This document shows positions 1 through 6,199 of a stretch of 7,360 nucleotides of DNA, in pieces. The notes beneath the pieces were generated by a model. That model did no database searches and was not told the origin of the DNA. It worked only from the letters and a program-made list of their open reading frames with translations. The stretch is taken from positions 1-7,360 of the forward strand of contig CALMRM010000211.1 in assembly GCA_937871605.1 (NCBI GenBank), read 5' to 3'. Position numbers and translations under genes: made by a program. The DNA is from an uncultured Terriglobus sp. (GTDB lineage: Bacteria > Acidobacteriota > Terriglobia > Terriglobales > Acidobacteriaceae). The first letter of the stretch is position 1; the number at the start of each line of letters is the position of its first letter.

Positions 1-885
1 GAAGAAGAATAGCCGCTCATGCAGAATAGGCGCGCCGAGCGTGGCACCGAACAGGTTGCGGCGGTACTCTGGCTTGCGCGCCGTGGTGCTCGCAAAATAA
101 TTGCGCGCGTTCAGCGCCTCGTTGCGAAAGTACTCAAACAGGCTGCCATGGATCGTGTTGCTGCCGCTGCGCGTGGCCACGTTGACCACGCCGCCGTTGA
201 AGCGGCCAAACTCGGCGGGCACGTTGTTCGATTCGATGGTGAACTCCGCGATGCTGTCAAGGATGGGGAAGAACGCAACCTGTCCCGGCTCAGGCTGTAA
301 GGCGCTGATGCCGTCGAAGAGATACTCGTTGGTGCGTGGGCGGCCGCCGTTGATGCGCGGCAGCAGCGTGCCTGGCGGCAAGGACACGCCGGGAGCCAGC
401 TGCGCCAGCTGGATGAAATTGCGCGTGTTCAGCGGCAAAGCTTCAATGGTCGGACCGGGGATGGTTGTCTGGATGTTGCTGGTCTGCGACTGCAGGAAGA
501 GCGCGTCCGCTTTCACCGTGACGGTATCCGTACCTGCGGCGGCCAGCGGCAGGTCAAGCCCGACGGTCTGGCCGGTGGCGATGGTGATGCCGTTGCGCTG
601 GTATCCAGCGAAGCCGCTGCCCTGCACGGCCACGCTGTACTGGCCGGAGACGAGCTGTGTGAAGTCGTACACGCCGTCGCCCGTGCTGGCGGTGGATTGC
701 TGGATGCCCGTGGCGGTCTGCGTGAGTGTGACCTGTGCGCCGGGCACGCTTGCACCCGAGGCATCGACGACGCGACCTTTGAGTTCACCGGCGATCTGGG
801 CGTGGGCGAAGGCTGGCGAAAGCGTGCAGGCGGCTAGTGCAAGCGCGTAAACGCGCGGGAAGGGCTGCGAGGACTTAAACGGCAT
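1..885 (-). CDS. Oar-like TonB-dependent receptor, N-terminal part (runs off left edge)
   Basis: The frame is open from the ATG at 885 to the window edge, giving 295 codons of an outer-membrane beta-barrel transporter. Residues 1-30 form a signal peptide (hydrophobic core VYALALAACTL, likely cleavage near AFAHAQ). Residues ~33-115 are a carboxypeptidase-regulatory-like domain (GRVVDASGASVPGAQVTL). A TonB plug follows at ~135-240 (LPLNTRNFIQLAQLAPGV, then RINGGRPRTNEYLFDG and GGVVNVATRSGSN). The first barrel segment reads HGSLFEYFRNEALNARNYF at 246-264. These motifs are typical of the Oar-like receptors that acidobacteria carry in many copies; complete members are about 1000-1200 aa, so most of the barrel lies outside the window. 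An in-frame TAG at 897-895 rules out an upstream start. There is no Shine-Dalgarno before the ATG. The substrate cannot be told from this part; energy would come from TonB-ExbBD. Family confidence is high. Confidence 0.95.
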   Translation of the reverse strand, partial: MPFKSSQPFPRVYALALAACTLSPAFAHAQIAGELKGRVVDASGASVPGAQVTLTQTATGIQQSTASTGDGVYDFTQLVSGQYSVAVQGSGFAGYQRNGITIATGQTVGLDLPLAAAGTDTVTVKADALFLQSQTSNIQTTIPGPTIEALPLNTRNFIQLAQLAPGVSLPPGTLLPRINGGRPRTNEYLFDGISALQPEPGQVAFFPILDSIAEFTIESNNVPAEFGRFNGGVVNVATRSGSNTIHGSLFEYFRNEALNARNYFASTTARKPEYRRNLFGATLGAPILHERLFFF

Positions 886-891
886 ATTGCG

Positions 892-897
892 ATTCTA
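892..897 (-). promoter_or_regulatory. Possible -10 box for a leaderless receptor transcript
   Basis: TAGAAT on the minus strand ends seven bases before the receptor ATG, which would put the transcription start at the A of that ATG. No Shine-Dalgarno is present, which fits a leaderless message. A proper -35 hexamer at 16-18 bp is not visible. Two GTAC tetramers at 911-914 and 920-923 lie where the -35 would be and could be an operator half-site pair. Both are weak inferences from short motifs. Confidence 0.25.
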
Positions 898-984
898 TGC
901 GAATCCATCCGTACACGGCGTACAAGTAAGCAGCTTGCGTAGACCACGATGCGCCACGGTGTAACGGCGCTGGTCGCCCGCCTG

Positions 985-993
985 CTTATAACA
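985..993 (-). promoter_or_regulatory. Possible extended -10 promoter upstream of the receptor
   Basis: The minus strand reads TGTTATAAG, matching the extended -10 pattern TGnTATAAT at all but the last base. Transcription from here would start near 978 and give a leader of about 93 nt before the receptor ATG. No -35 box is seen, but extended -10 promoters can do without one. It competes with the TAGAAT at 892-897 as the receptor promoter. Confidence 0.3.
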
Positions 994-1027
994 GCCACAT
1001 CTGCTGACCCCACACCCCACGTTGCGC

Positions 1028-1211
1028 TTGTCATCCCGCAGCGTAGCGGAGGGATCTGCATGTCTGCCGGTGCACTGCAGGAGGCATAACGGGCCAATGC
1101 GGCAACGGCATTCGCGCGATGCGCGAACGGGCGAGCAGCAATGGCACAGCGTGCAGGCGTTGAAGGTCCCGCACACATGCAGATCCCTCCGCTTTCGCTA
1201 CGGGATGACAA
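1028..1211. repeat. 184-bp element with ~36-bp terminal inverted repeats (MITE- or REP-like)
   Basis: The left arm (1028-1063) begins TTGTCATCCCGCAGCG and ends GCGGAGGGATCTGCATGT. The right arm (1175-1211) is its reverse complement, with one substitution and a small difference in the middle (TA against AAA). The 111-bp centre has its own hairpin, TTCGCGC-GAT-GCGCGAA at 1111-1127. No transposase is encoded, so this resembles a non-autonomous mobile element or a paired REP/BIME-type repeat. From memory, peptides such as QIPPLRCGMT, which are translations of this arm, recur in short hypothetical proteins annotated in acidobacterial genomes; that would make it a dispersed family, but I could not check this. 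Confidence 0.75.
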
Positions 1212-1315
1212 ATCATAAGAGTACGGGATGACAAGCTGCGCTACGGGATGACAAAGCTGCGCTGCGGGATGACGAAGCTTCGCTGCGGGATGACAAACAA
1301 AGGGAACAGGATGAC
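1199..1315. repeat. Six-copy tandem array, ~21-bp period
   Basis: The 11-mer (T)(A/G)CGGGATGAC occurs at 1199, 1222, 1242, 1263 and 1284, and a degenerate copy ending CAGGATGAC is at 1305-1315. Start-to-start distances are 23, 20, 21, 21 and 21 bp. The best copies fit a unit close to TGCGGGATGACAAAGCTGCGC. The first copy is the outer end of the right arm of the neighbouring inverted-repeat element, so the array looks like repeated duplication of that end. Period and unit are too short for CRISPR. Confidence 0.8.
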
Positions 1316-1342
1316 GAGGCACGGCAGAGACAGAGCAGCCGC

Positions 1343-1573
1343 TCAGCTGTCCTTGCGGTAGAGCATGTTGCGGATGGCGTCGCGGCGGGCTGCGTCCATC
1401 TCGCTCTTCTCTTTGCGCTGGTCGGCACCCATGCCGGATGTCTTCGCGGCTTTGTCCGCGGCGTCCTGCTCTTCCAGCGTGCAGTCCAGGCAGCGGTTAG
1501 CGAAACCGGGCTTGCCGGGCTTCAGTTCAAACTCTTCACCACACACAGCGCAGGTCTTAATCGGGAAGGGCAT
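1343..1573 (-). CDS. Small zinc-ribbon protein, 76 aa
   Basis: The protein has two CxxC knuckles, C8-AV-C11 in KTCAVCGEEF and C28-LD-C31 in NRCLDC, 16 residues apart, which is a classical treble-clef/zinc-ribbon spacing. The C-terminal half (~32-76) is polar, highly charged and probably helical, with RKEKSEMDAARRDAIRNMLY near the end. Such small acidobacterial proteins are usually annotated as hypothetical; nucleic-acid or protein binding is possible but not shown. The ATG at 1573 is chosen because the frame extended upstream loses all protein character and overlaps the divergent gene at 1718. The ribosome site is weak (GGGG about nine bases upstream). TATCAT at 1591-1586 could be a -10 box with a very short leader. 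It is divergent from the 254-aa exported protein across 144 bp and lies about 450 bp upstream of the receptor. Confidence 0.8.
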   Translation of the reverse strand: MPFPIKTCAVCGEEFELKPGKPGFANRCLDCTLEEQDAADKAAKTSGMGADQRKEKSEMDAARRDAIRNMLYRKDS

Positions 1574-1703
1574 AGTACGAACCCCATGATAAATCCTGCG
1601 GGAAACGTCTGCAGCGCGCAACACTGAAACAGGCTGCTGGGTTCTATTCAGTACGGCGCTCTGCATCCCGCACCGGCTTGTACAGCAACAACAGTGCCAC
1701 TTC

Positions 1704-1708
1704 GGAGA
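1704..1708 (+). promoter_or_regulatory. Ribosome binding site deciding the 1718 start
   Basis: GGAGA lies nine bases before the ATG at 1718. The frame's earlier GTG at 1694 has no such site before it and would add eight residues in front of the signal peptide. Confidence 0.6.
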
Positions 1709-1717
1709 CCCTCCCAC

Positions 1718-2482
1718 ATGTACAAGACCCTGCGCTATGCTGGCCTGTTTCTCTTGCTCGCCCTGGCAACCGCGGCTGAGCCGGTGCGGGTGCACCACCC
1801 GCAGGGCGAGCTGCACGCCTTTCTGCTGGTGCACGACGATACCGGCAAGCTGCTGGGCACGGCGGATGAGGTGAACGTTGGCGTGGGCCGCGTGTGGCGG
1901 TCGCGCCTGACCATCCGCTTTCTGGATGGCTCTGTTGACGACGAGACGGCGACCTACACGCAGGCACCCACGCTGCGCCTTTTGACGGATCGCCACGTGC
2001 AGCGGGGGCCGTACTTTCCCAACCCGAACGATGTGTCACTGGACATAGCTTCAGGCACGGTGATCTATCGCGATCTGTCCCACGGCACACCGGATGTGTC
2101 CACCGAACACATGGACCTGCCCGCTGACCTGGGCAACGGCATCATGCCCATGGTGTTGCAGAACCTGCCACGCGGCGCGGACGAGCTGAAGGTGCACTAC
2201 CTGGTGAATGCGCCCAAGCCGCGGCTGGTGGCGATCGCCATTCAGCCGGACGGGGCCGCGGACTACCATGTGGGCGGCACGGCGCGGCAGGCTGCACAAC
2301 TGCGGCTGCACGTGGACATTGGCGGGGTTGAGGGCATGCTGGCGCCGCTGGTGGGCAAGCAGCCGCCGGACATGACGGCGTGGCTCTCTGCTGGCGACGC
2401 GCCCACGCTGCTGCGCCTGCGCATCTTTCTCTATCTAGGCGGCCCGTTGCTGCGCATGGAGCTTGCCAGTCCGCAGTGGTAG
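1718..2482 (+). CDS. Exported protein of unknown function, 254 aa
   Basis: I do not recognise the family. Residues 1-20 are a clear signal peptide (MYKTLRYAGLFLLLALATAA), so the product should be periplasmic or secreted. The rest contains no cysteine, alternates hydrophobic and polar residues, and reads like an antiparallel beta protein: GKLLGTADEVNVGVG at 43-57, RLTIRFLDGSVDDETATY at 63-80, DVSLDIASGTVIYRDL at 105-120 and MDLPADLGNGIMPMVLQNL at 132-150. The general look is that of DUF3108- or DUF6134-like periplasmic sheets, but this is only an impression. The ATG at 1718 is preferred because GGAGA at 1704-1708 lies nine bases upstream and the signal peptide begins there; a GTG at 1694 is the alternative. 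It is the only plus-strand gene and converges on the 879-aa protein with a 50-bp gap. Confidence 0.8.
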   Translation: MYKTLRYAGLFLLLALATAAEPVRVHHPQGELHAFLLVHDDTGKLLGTADEVNVGVGRVWRSRLTIRFLDGSVDDETATYTQAPTLRLLTDRHVQRGPYFPNPNDVSLDIASGTVIYRDLSHGTPDVSTEHMDLPADLGNGIMPMVLQNLPRGADELKVHYLVNAPKPRLVAIAIQPDGAADYHVGGTARQAAQLRLHVDIGGVEGMLAPLVGKQPPDMTAWLSAGDAPTLLRLRIFLYLGGPLLRMELASPQW

Positions 2483-2532
2483 CCGGAAGAACAGCGAGAC
2501 GCTGCCAACGATCACCCTTCTGAGCAACGACT

Positions 2533-5172
2533 TTAGTTCCCGCCAGTCTCCGTTAGCGTCAGGTCGCTGTTGTGGGTCAGTGCGCCAGAACTGGTGGTCA
2601 GCGTCATGCCGTAGGTGAGCGTCTTCCAGCCGGTGCCGCAGCCGGAAATACCACCTATCAGTGTGGCAGCCGCCAGCAGCAGCAGCAATGCCTGACGCAT
2701 GCGGCGGCGTGACCGCAGCGTGACCGGCACCACCAGCAGGGCGAGCAGCAGCTTGCCGCCCGTCCTGAGCCGAGAGATGTTGGTGAGGTCCGGTGGCACG
2801 CTGGGTCCTGCTGCTGTTTGGATCGTGGCTGTCACGGTGACTGTTCCACTGCCGGCGGCCACCGAGGCGGGTGAGAAGGTGAGCGTGGAGCCGGGCCGCA
2901 GATTGATGATGTTCATGGCGATGGCAGCGGGCATGGCCGTGCCGCCGAGCGGTGTGAGCGTAAAGGTGAAGGTCGCCTTGCCGGAGTGCGGGATGGTGGT
3001 GGACCCGGAGGCCAGCGTGAGCGTGTAGTCCATCACGTTCTCCACCACGCTGGAGGATGTGGACGGGCCGTAGTAGTTATCGCCGCTGTAGGCCGCGGTG
3101 ATCGTGTGCTGGCCGAAGGACAGGGTCGAGATAGGGAGTGTGGCAGAGCCATTGACCAGTGCCGCCGTGCCCAGCACCGTTGTGCCCTCGCTGAAGGTGT
3201 ACGTGCCGGAGGGCACTGCGTCCGATGCGCCGTTGGCCGTTGCCGTGAACACGGCGGGATTCAGCAGAAAGACGGACGGGGCGGCTTCGCTGAGTATGGA
3301 GCTGGACTGGACCTGCACGTACAGTGTCGTGGTGGCGGTTTGAGAGTCGAAGTTCGTGTCGCCACTGTACACGGCGGTAATCGCGTGCGGACCGTTGGTG
3401 TACACCTTTGCGGGTGCGGTAGCTGTGCCGTTTGTCAGCGGGTAGCTGGCAGTGATGCCATCTACTGTGATGGCGACCGTACCCGTGGGCGTGGGTGCGC
3501 CCGTGCCTGCGCTAGCCGCGAACACGATGGCGGAGGTGTGGCCTGTGTACACCGGGTTGGGCTGCGCGGCCACGGCGACCGTTGCCGCAGGGTACACCGT
3601 GACCGTGGTGGTTGCGGTGTAGGAGTTGTAATAGGGGTCGCCCGCGTAGCTGGCAGTAATGGTGTGTGTGCCCGCTGCCAGGCCGGTCAGCGTGGTGTTT
3701 GCGATTCCGGCCTTCACCACGACTGTTCCGTACGTGGTGCCGCCCTCGCTGAACGTGACCGCGCCCGTGGGCGTGGGATACGTGGAGCCGACGGGCGTGG
3801 CCAGCGTCGCCGTCACCGTTACGGGGGCATTGAGCTTGGCTGGATTCGGCGTGCCGGTGAGCGTCATCTGCGGATCCACCTTGACGATGGCGGCAAAGGT
3901 GGAGAGGTCGAACAGGCTGAACTCAAGCACCTTTTCCTGGGTTGACAGTGTGCCGCTCGTGCACTCATTCGGGAAGGTAGAGCCGGTGCTGTTGTTGACC
4001 GGGCTGACATGGTACTCGTTGTACAGCACACGCCCGTATGTCTTACCCGCACCTGCGCCCACCGGTGTGTCAAAGGACGCCTGGATGGGCAGCTTGTTGC
4101 TGTTCAGGTCGATCCATAGCTGCGCATTGCTGCCAAGGCTGCCCAGCGAGGCAAAGACGTTGGTGACGCTGATCTGGCCCAGTGTGGTGGTGGCACCCAG
4201 GTTCTGCAGCCACGCTGCCAGGGTTGCGCCGATGGTAAAGGTCTGGTCGATGGTGGCGGGGCCGGCGTCTGCCGTGGCGTTGTCCGCAGCCCAGTTGAAG
4301 GTGTTTGTGAAGACCGAGGCATCACCCTTAAGCCAGGCATGGCTGTGATGGTTGATGAAGGCGCGCCCACCAGCGTCCACGAACGACGCAAAGTTGGCCA
4401 GTGCGGTGGTCGTGGTCACGTTGTCCTGGTCCGCACCTTGACAGGCAAACAGCAGGAGATCGAAGCTGTTCAGCTGCGTGGTGTCCGTCATCAGCGTGGC
4501 TTCGCCAGGCGTGCTGCTGTTGATGCTGGACCCGCCCCGGCTGGTGGAGGAGCCGTTGTTCGCGGTACGTACACCGCCGCCCACGTACAGGTTGATGCGG
4601 CCACCGTCGGTAAAATTGGTGAACTCCGCGTCGTCCATGCCCACTTTGCGCAGGACGCACTCCGTGGTTTCGACGGAGCCGGTCACGATGGCAATGTGCG
4701 GAATGTAGCCTTCGCTCTTGTTCTTGGGGAAACGCGCAAACCTGTCGCCGGTGGGGTCAGGCGGCACGTTGTCCTGGCACGCCGTCACGCTGCTGATGAC
4801 GAGCTGCCGCTGCCACTTGCCGCTTTGCAGCACCAGCGGCACAGCCGTGCCTGCAGGCGCGTCGGTGAGGGTAAAGCTGCCGTCATAGGCCGTGGTGCTC
4901 TCGGTCAACTGGTCGGTTGGGCGCAGGTCTACCGTGGTCACGCCGTCAGGAATCTTCACCGCGCCGCTGGGGCCGGGCACGTACACCAGCACGTCGGGCA
5001 GGGGGTCCTTCCCGTTGGGCGAGTACACCACGCCGCTGATGCTGGTGGTGTTTCTGCCGCCCGCGCAGTTGGTGGGCTTGGTGTACTGCTGCGCCAGTCC
5101 CGTTGCACACAACAGCAGGGCGCTGACGGCAGCGGCAGGGCGGCACGATAGCAGGCGGCGAAACAGCGGCAT
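2533..5172 (-). CDS. Large exported protein: regulatory-like domain, ThuA/GATase1-like domain, Ig-like repeats, C-terminal membrane hairpin
   Basis: The product is 879 aa. Residues 1-27 are a signal peptide (PAAAVSALLLCATGLA). Residues ~43-130 form a carboxypeptidase-regulatory-like beta domain (SISGVVYSPNG, then YDGSFTLTDAPAG). Residues ~155-430 look like a ThuA/GATase1-type alpha/beta domain: IPHIAIVTG at 157-165, ECVLRKVGMDDAEFT at 171-185, DLLLFACQG at 238-246, DAGGRAFINHHSHAW at 266-280 and GRVLYNEYHV at 380-389. As I recall, myxobacterial surface proteins share this block. Three Ig-like repeats follow at ~433-713, then a fourth beta domain at ~714-795. Two hydrophobic stretches (806-818 and 827-844), separated by RSRRRMR, come just before a last beta hairpin ending at 879. 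Repeats of this kind usually serve adhesion or spacing; no catalytic activity is demonstrable. The frame opens as far as 5274, but the ATG at 5172 starts directly at the signal peptide. No strong Shine-Dalgarno is visible for either start. Confidence 0.85.
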   Translation of the reverse strand: MPLFRRLLSCRPAAAVSALLLCATGLAQQYTKPTNCAGGRNTTSISGVVYSPNGKDPLPDVLVYVPGPSGAVKIPDGVTTVDLRPTDQLTESTTAYDGSFTLTDAPAGTAVPLVLQSGKWQRQLVISSVTACQDNVPPDPTGDRFARFPKNKSEGYIPHIAIVTGSVETTECVLRKVGMDDAEFTNFTDGGRINLYVGGGVRTANNGSSTSRGGSSINSSTPGEATLMTDTTQLNSFDLLLFACQGADQDNVTTTTALANFASFVDAGGRAFINHHSHAWLKGDASVFTNTFNWAADNATADAGPATIDQTFTIGATLAAWLQNLGATTTLGQISVTNVFASLGSLGSNAQLWIDLNSNKLPIQASFDTPVGAGAGKTYGRVLYNEYHVSPVNNSTGSTFPNECTSGTLSTQEKVLEFSLFDLSTFAAIVKVDPQMTLTGTPNPAKLNAPVTVTATLATPVGSTYPTPTGAVTFSEGGTTYGTVVVKAGIANTTLTGLAAGTHTITASYAGDPYYNSYTATTTVTVYPAATVAVAAQPNPVYTGHTSAIVFAASAGTGAPTPTGTVAITVDGITASYPLTNGTATAPAKVYTNGPHAITAVYSGDTNFDSQTATTTLYVQVQSSSILSEAAPSVFLLNPAVFTATANGASDAVPSGTYTFSEGTTVLGTAALVNGSATLPISTLSFGQHTITAAYSGDNYYGPSTSSSVVENVMDYTLTLASGSTTIPHSGKATFTFTLTPLGGTAMPAAIAMNIINLRPGSTLTFSPASVAAGSGTVTVTATIQTAAGPSVPPDLTNISRLRTGGKLLLALLVVPVTLRSRRRMRQALLLLLAAATLIGGISGCGTGWKTLTYGMTLTTSSGALTHNSDLTLTETGGN
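3034..3876 (-). repeat. Three tandem Ig-like domain repeats within the 879-aa protein
   Basis: Each unit is about 92 residues and ends in a related strand pair: GTHTITASYAGDPYYNSYTA, GPHAITAVYSGDTNFDSQTA and GQHTITAAYSGDNYYGPSTS. Each also carries a P(T/S)G-(A/T)(V/Y) turn followed by a short strand (TPTGAVTFSEG, TPTGTVAITVDG, VPSGTYTFSEG). This is the common bacterial Ig-like repeat, similar to the Big_3_5 type. The copies are diverged at the residue level, so they are old rather than recent duplications. Confidence 0.85.
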
Positions 5173-5347
5173 ACGCGGCACGACTCGAGAAGAATATGTT
5201 TGCAACGCCGGTCTACGGGCGGAACGGCTTGTCAGCAGCATACCGCGGTACATCCTGCGACGGGGAGGGCGCACGTTCTGGTTACGGCGATGGCTTAGCT
5301 CTTGGGCGTTTGTCAGGCAAAGTGCCCGCAGTTGGGTCCTAAGTGCC

Positions 5348-5399
5348 GCAGCGGATGGTGCGCAACCGCTGCATGCAGACAGGCGCTGGCCGGTGTCTG
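5348..5399 (-). terminator. Two adjacent hairpins downstream of the DUF3738 gene
   Basis: A perfect 7-bp stem GCAGCGG/CCGCTGC (5348-5354 with 5366-5372, 11-base loop) sits next to a 6-bp stem CAGACA/TGTCTG (5376-5381 with 5394-5399) that has an inner GGC/GCC pairing. They lie 6-57 bp after the stop of the DUF3738 gene and well before the 879-aa gene. No T-run follows on the minus strand, so this is not a standard intrinsic terminator. It could protect the 3' end, pause polymerase or be chance. Confidence 0.3.
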
Positions 5400-5404
5400 T
5401 TTGG

Positions 5405-6160
5405 TTAGTTGTCCGACGGGCCCGTGGCGGAGTCGATGACGTACGTCTCCACGGGTACCTTTGCGGACCGCAGGCGCAAGCCCAGTTGCTCCTGGATGGC
5501 CGTAAAGATGGAGATGTTCTCGCTGCCTGCTGCCTCGGAGAGTTGGGCGCGCTCCGGCGTCCACTGCAGCGTAAAGCGATAGGTGCCGGAGAGGTTTGTC
5601 TGGTTTACGACTGGGTGGTCCATGCTGCGCGACAGCCGCTTGGCAAAGCCGTCCATGGTGGCGTGCGTTACCTGCACCGTTATCCGGGTGTTGCTGCTGG
5701 AGGTGTTGGTGGACGCTTCGCCGGTATCGTCGGGTTTGAGCTTAGTACCGCCCGGCAGTGGCTCCAGCACATACACCTGCGTGGGCCTCTGCTCAATGTG
5801 GAACTTCAACTGAAAGCGCTCGGCAAGTAACTGCGCGAGCATCGCTTCCAGGTCGGCACGGTCGCTCTCCGGTCCTTCCGCAGCCTTTGCCTCTATGTCG
5901 AATCGCGCGCTGTCCAGCCAGGCCGGCCCACCTGCAATCTGCTGCGGACTGATCTCGTACGCGCCCACCATGCAGCGCCGCAGCGTCACGTTTTTCGCGC
6001 TCAGCCTGCCGTGGCGGGTCGTGATGCCAGAGTCCGGCCCGGATGCGGCGCTGCTCGGCTTGATGGTGGCAACGTCGAACTTTGCCGCGTTCTGCGCGGG
6101 CAGCACACCTGGGCTCACAAACAGTGCAAAGGCTAGCAAACGTCTACTCAGATGTCTCAC
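5405..6160 (-). CDS. DUF3738 / TIGR03435 family protein, 251 aa
   Basis: This is a complete member of the TIGR03435 family (DUF3738), a paralogous family greatly expanded in soil acidobacteria and of unknown biochemical role. Hallmarks in order: a signal peptide at 1-22 (LLAFALFVSPGVLPAQ), FDVATIKPS at 28-36, AYEISPQQIAGGPAWLDSAR at 67-86 followed directly by FDIEAKA, MLAQLLAERFQLKFH at 107-121, RPTQVYVLEP at 125-134, VVNQTNLSGTYRFTLQW at 184-200 and VPVETYVIDSATGP at 235-248. The length is normal for the stand-alone form; in other genomes the same domain is fused to M56/BlaR1-type membrane peptidases. The start is a GTG, supported by AAGGGGG about five bases upstream and by the signal peptide; no ATG is suitably placed. 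The gene lies 39 bp behind the glycosyltransferase on the same strand, so the two are probably co-transcribed. Confidence 0.93.
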   Translation of the reverse strand: MRHLSRRLLAFALFVSPGVLPAQNAAKFDVATIKPSSAASGPDSGITTRHGRLSAKNVTLRRCMVGAYEISPQQIAGGPAWLDSARFDIEAKAAEGPESDRADLEAMLAQLLAERFQLKFHIEQRPTQVYVLEPLPGGTKLKPDDTGEASTNTSSSNTRITVQVTHATMDGFAKRLSRSMDHPVVNQTNLSGTYRFTLQWTPERAQLSEAAGSENISIFTAIQEQLGLRLRSAKVPVETYVIDSATGPSDN

Positions 6161-6164
6161 CCGG

Positions 6165-6171
6165 TCCCCCT
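6165..6171 (-). promoter_or_regulatory. Ribosome binding site for the GTG start at 6160
   Basis: The minus strand reads AAGGGGG ending about five bases before GTG, a good Shine-Dalgarno match with one change from AAGGAGG. It supports the GTG as the start where no upstream or nearby ATG exists. Confidence 0.6.
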
Positions 6172-6199
6172 TTTACTTCGCACGCGTGCTTGTGACCTG

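Larger units (their letters stand above)
886..1342. other. 457-bp non-coding interval
   Basis: No convincing gene lies between the receptor start and the end of the zinc-ribbon gene. The open frames here read through the inverted-repeat element and the tandem array, have no family resemblance and are best taken as artefacts. The left part (886-1027) carries the receptor's upstream region and candidate promoters. The middle (1028-1211) is an inverted-repeat element. The right part (1191-1315) is a tandem array. The last ~27 bp before the zinc-ribbon stop show nothing distinct. Confidence 0.8.

Noticed and set aside
101..850. 249-codon plus-strand open frame at the left end
   Set aside because: Antisense to the receptor, whose minus-strand frame gives an unmistakable TonB-dependent receptor N-terminus.
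1199..1315. CRISPR array
   Set aside because: The repeated core is about 11 bp with ~10-bp semi-conserved intervals that are themselves part of the 21-bp unit. There are no unique spacers of 28-40 bp and no cas genes.
834..1322. 162-codon minus-strand open frame across the intergenic region (and the shorter 895-1176 and 1022-1234 frames)
   Set aside because: It is a translation of the inverted-repeat element and tandem array (HPAAKLRHPAAQLCHPVAQ pattern) and also overlaps the receptor's signal peptide region. No family character; repeat-derived artefact.
1343..1996. 217-aa version of the zinc-ribbon gene with a start at 1996
   Set aside because: The upstream 141 codons overlap the well-supported divergent gene at 1718 and lack protein character; the 76-aa form from 1573 is compact and family-like.
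2492..2504. Hairpin CAGCG-AGA-CGCTG between the convergent genes as a bidirectional terminator
   Set aside because: The stem is only 5 bp and no T-run follows on either strand.
2986..3945. 319-codon plus-strand open frame
   Set aside because: Antisense shadow of the Ig-like repeats: Gly/Arg/Cys-rich low-complexity translation with no fold-like pattern.
5173..5274. Upstream start (GTG at 5274) for the 879-aa protein
   Set aside because: It would put 34 Arg-rich residues in front of a normal signal peptide. No convincing ribosome site supports it, though I cannot exclude it fully.
4339..5830. Plus-strand open frames of 270 and 312 codons
   Set aside because: Antisense shadows of the 879-aa and DUF3738 genes; the second also spans the gap between them. 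Composition is typical of GC-rich antisense frames.
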